DNA of 64,000 nucleotides from Gordonia rubripertincta (GTDB taxonomy: Bacteria; Actinomycetota; Actinomycetes; Mycobacteriales; Mycobacteriaceae), in contig NZ_CP136136.1 of assembly GCF_038024875.1 (NCBI RefSeq), positions 558,001 through 622,000 on the forward strand, written 5' to 3'. Both the position numbers and the translations under genes were made by a program. This document shows, piece by piece, positions 62,952 to 64,000 of the stretch; positions within the stretch are counted from its first letter, which is position 1, and each line of letters opens with the position of its first letter. The notes below the pieces were generated by a model that was given only the letters and a program-made list of their open reading frames with translations, ran no database searches and was not told the origin of the DNA.

Positions 62952-64000
62952 TCAGATACCGCCCCGCGCCACGAGCTGCGCGGCGATCACATTGCGCTGG
63001 ATCTCGTTGGTGCCCTCACCGACGATCATCAACGGCGCGTCGCGGAAGTACCGCTCGACGTCGAATTCGGTGGAGTAACCGTAACCGCCGTGAATGCGAA
63101 CTGCGTTGAGAGCGATCTCCATCGCGACCTCGGAGGCGTACAGCTTCGCCATGCCGGCCTCCATGTCGCAGCGCTCGCCCTTGTCGTACTGCTCGGCAGC
63201 GTGCCAGGTGAGTTGCCGGGCCGCGGTCAGCTTGGTCGCCATGTCGGCGAGGTAGTTACCGATCGATTGGTGCTTCCAGATCGGCTGACCGAAGGACTCG
63301 CGCTGCTGCGCGTAGGCCAGCGAGTCCTCGAGGGCGGCTGTCGCGACACCCAGTGCGCGACAGGCGACCTGGATGCGCCCGGTCTCCAGACCCTTCATCA
63401 TCTGCCCGAACCCCTGGCCGGGCACCGTGCCGAGGATCGCCGACCGGGGAGCTCGGTAACCGTCGAACGCGAGCTCGCAGCTCTCCACTCCCTTGTAACC
63501 CAGCTTAGGCAGGTCGCGCGAGACCGTCAGTCCGGGACCGTGTTCGACGAGGACGATCGAGATGCCCTTGTGCCGCGGCCGGGCCGCCGGATCGGTCTTG
63601 CACAGCAGCGCGATCAGTCCCGAGCGTCGGGCATTGCTGATCCAGGTCTTGGCGCCGCTGATGACCAGCTCGTCACCGTCTTCCTTCGCGACGGTCGACA
63701 TCGCCTGCAGGTCGGAACCGCCGCCGGGCTCGGTCAGGGCCATCGTCGCCCGCATCTCTCCCGTGGCCATCCGCGGCAGATAGTTCTGCTTCTGCTCCTC
63801 GGTGCCGAACAGCGTGATCAGCTTGGCGACGACGGTGTGACCGCCCATCGCACCCGCGAGGCTCATCCAACCACGGGCGAGCTCCTGGGTCACCCGCGCG
63901 TAGCAGGGCATCGAGACCGGCGAGCCGCCGTACTCCTCGGGCACGGCCAGGCCGTAGATCCCTATCTGCTTCATCTGCTCGATCCACTTCTCCGGGTATT
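62952..64000 (-). CDS. acyl-CoA dehydrogenase (5' end outside window)
   Basis: FAD-dependent dehydrogenase that introduces the alpha-beta double bond in acyl-CoA. The visible C-terminal part is about 349 residues and open at the right edge (PEKWIEQMKQIGIYGLAV). Seen: MALTEPGGGSDLQAM (flavin and substrate loop), ISGAKTWISNARRSG, LGYKGVESCELAFDGYR, and the end HGGYGYSTEFDVERYFRDA followed by GEGTNEIQRNVIA. The catalytic Glu of the short-chain type is expected in the GTNEIQ region, as in isovaleryl- and 2-methylacyl-type enzymes by family. Chain specificity undecided. Confidence 0.92.
   Translation of the reverse strand, partial: YPEKWIEQMKQIGIYGLAVPEEYGGSPVSMPCYARVTQELARGWMSLAGAMGGHTVVAKLITLFGTEEQKQNYLPRMATGEMRATMALTEPGGGSDLQAMSTVAKEDGDELVISGAKTWISNARRSGLIALLCKTDPAARPRHKGISIVLVEHGPGLTVSRDLPKLGYKGVESCELAFDGYRAPRSAILGTVPGQGFGQMMKGLETGRIQVACRALGVATAALEDSLAYAQQRESFGQPIWKHQSIGNYLADMATKLTAARQLTWHAAEQYDKGERCDMEAGMAKLYASEVAMEIALNAVRIHGGYGYSTEFDVERYFRDAPLMIVGEGTNEIQRNVIAAQLVARGGI

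Overview
The window is high-GC actinobacterial DNA with densely packed genes and many GTG starts. A mycolyltransferase of the antigen-85 type, a mycothiol-nitroreductase-type DsbA pair, an IdeR-type iron box, a furA-katG pair and a monomeric isocitrate dehydrogenase point to the mycolic-acid bacteria (Mycobacteriales). Gordonia is my best guess, followed by Rhodococcus; this rests on gene content, not on a search. I saw no rRNA, tRNA, CRISPR array, insertion sequence or prophage.

Layout. 0-9 kb: the 5' part of clpB with a heat-shock-type control region, then single enzymes (lipase-like hydrolase, P450 with a DsbA-family partner, DUF427, DUF6328, metallo-hydrolase, DUF2231). 9-15.5 kb: a response regulator and a histidine kinase that converge and overlap; the kinase is translationally linked to a C-A-T-C nonribosomal peptide synthetase. 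15.6-24 kb: mycolyltransferase, 3-hydroxybutyryl-CoA dehydrogenase, a helical ferritin-like protein, two secreted proteins, furA-katG. 24-38.6 kb: arsR-sulP, isocitrate dehydrogenase, a second DsbA-type protein, membrane proteins, amidotransferase, ADP-ribosylglycohydrolase, a DUF222-HNH protein, sulfurtransferase, phosphoesterase and hydrolase.

38.7-54.2 kb is a complete route from benzoate to TCA-cycle precursors. benA-benB-(benC-FCD-benD)-benR runs rightward. catR-catB-catA-catC runs leftward from the same intergenic control region. pcaF-pcaD-pcaI-pcaJ runs leftward under a second, divergent LysR gene. Benzoate is oxidised to catechol (Ben), then to muconate, muconolactone and 3-oxoadipate enol-lactone (CatABC), then to succinyl-CoA and acetyl-CoA (PcaD, PcaIJ, PcaF). 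The most unusual object in the window is the third ben gene: one 937-codon reading frame that joins the dioxygenase reductase, a GntR-type FCD sensor domain without its DNA-binding part, and the cis-diol dehydrogenase.

54.3-64 kb: two crotonase-fold enzymes, an iron-regulated siderophore-interacting protein, a MarR/FUSC exporter pair, a MarR-SDR operon divergent from a drug exporter, and a GntR regulator behind an acyl-CoA dehydrogenase that runs off the window.

Quality warning: seven genes (NRPS, a secreted metallo-hydrolase, furA, sulP, ADP-ribosylglycohydrolase, sulfurtransferase, benR) are split by single-base indels. All seven one-base gains can be placed at the same heptamer, CACCCCA or its complement, on either strand. 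This looks like a systematic sequence error and not seven real mutations. I annotate those genes across the shifts and say where they are.
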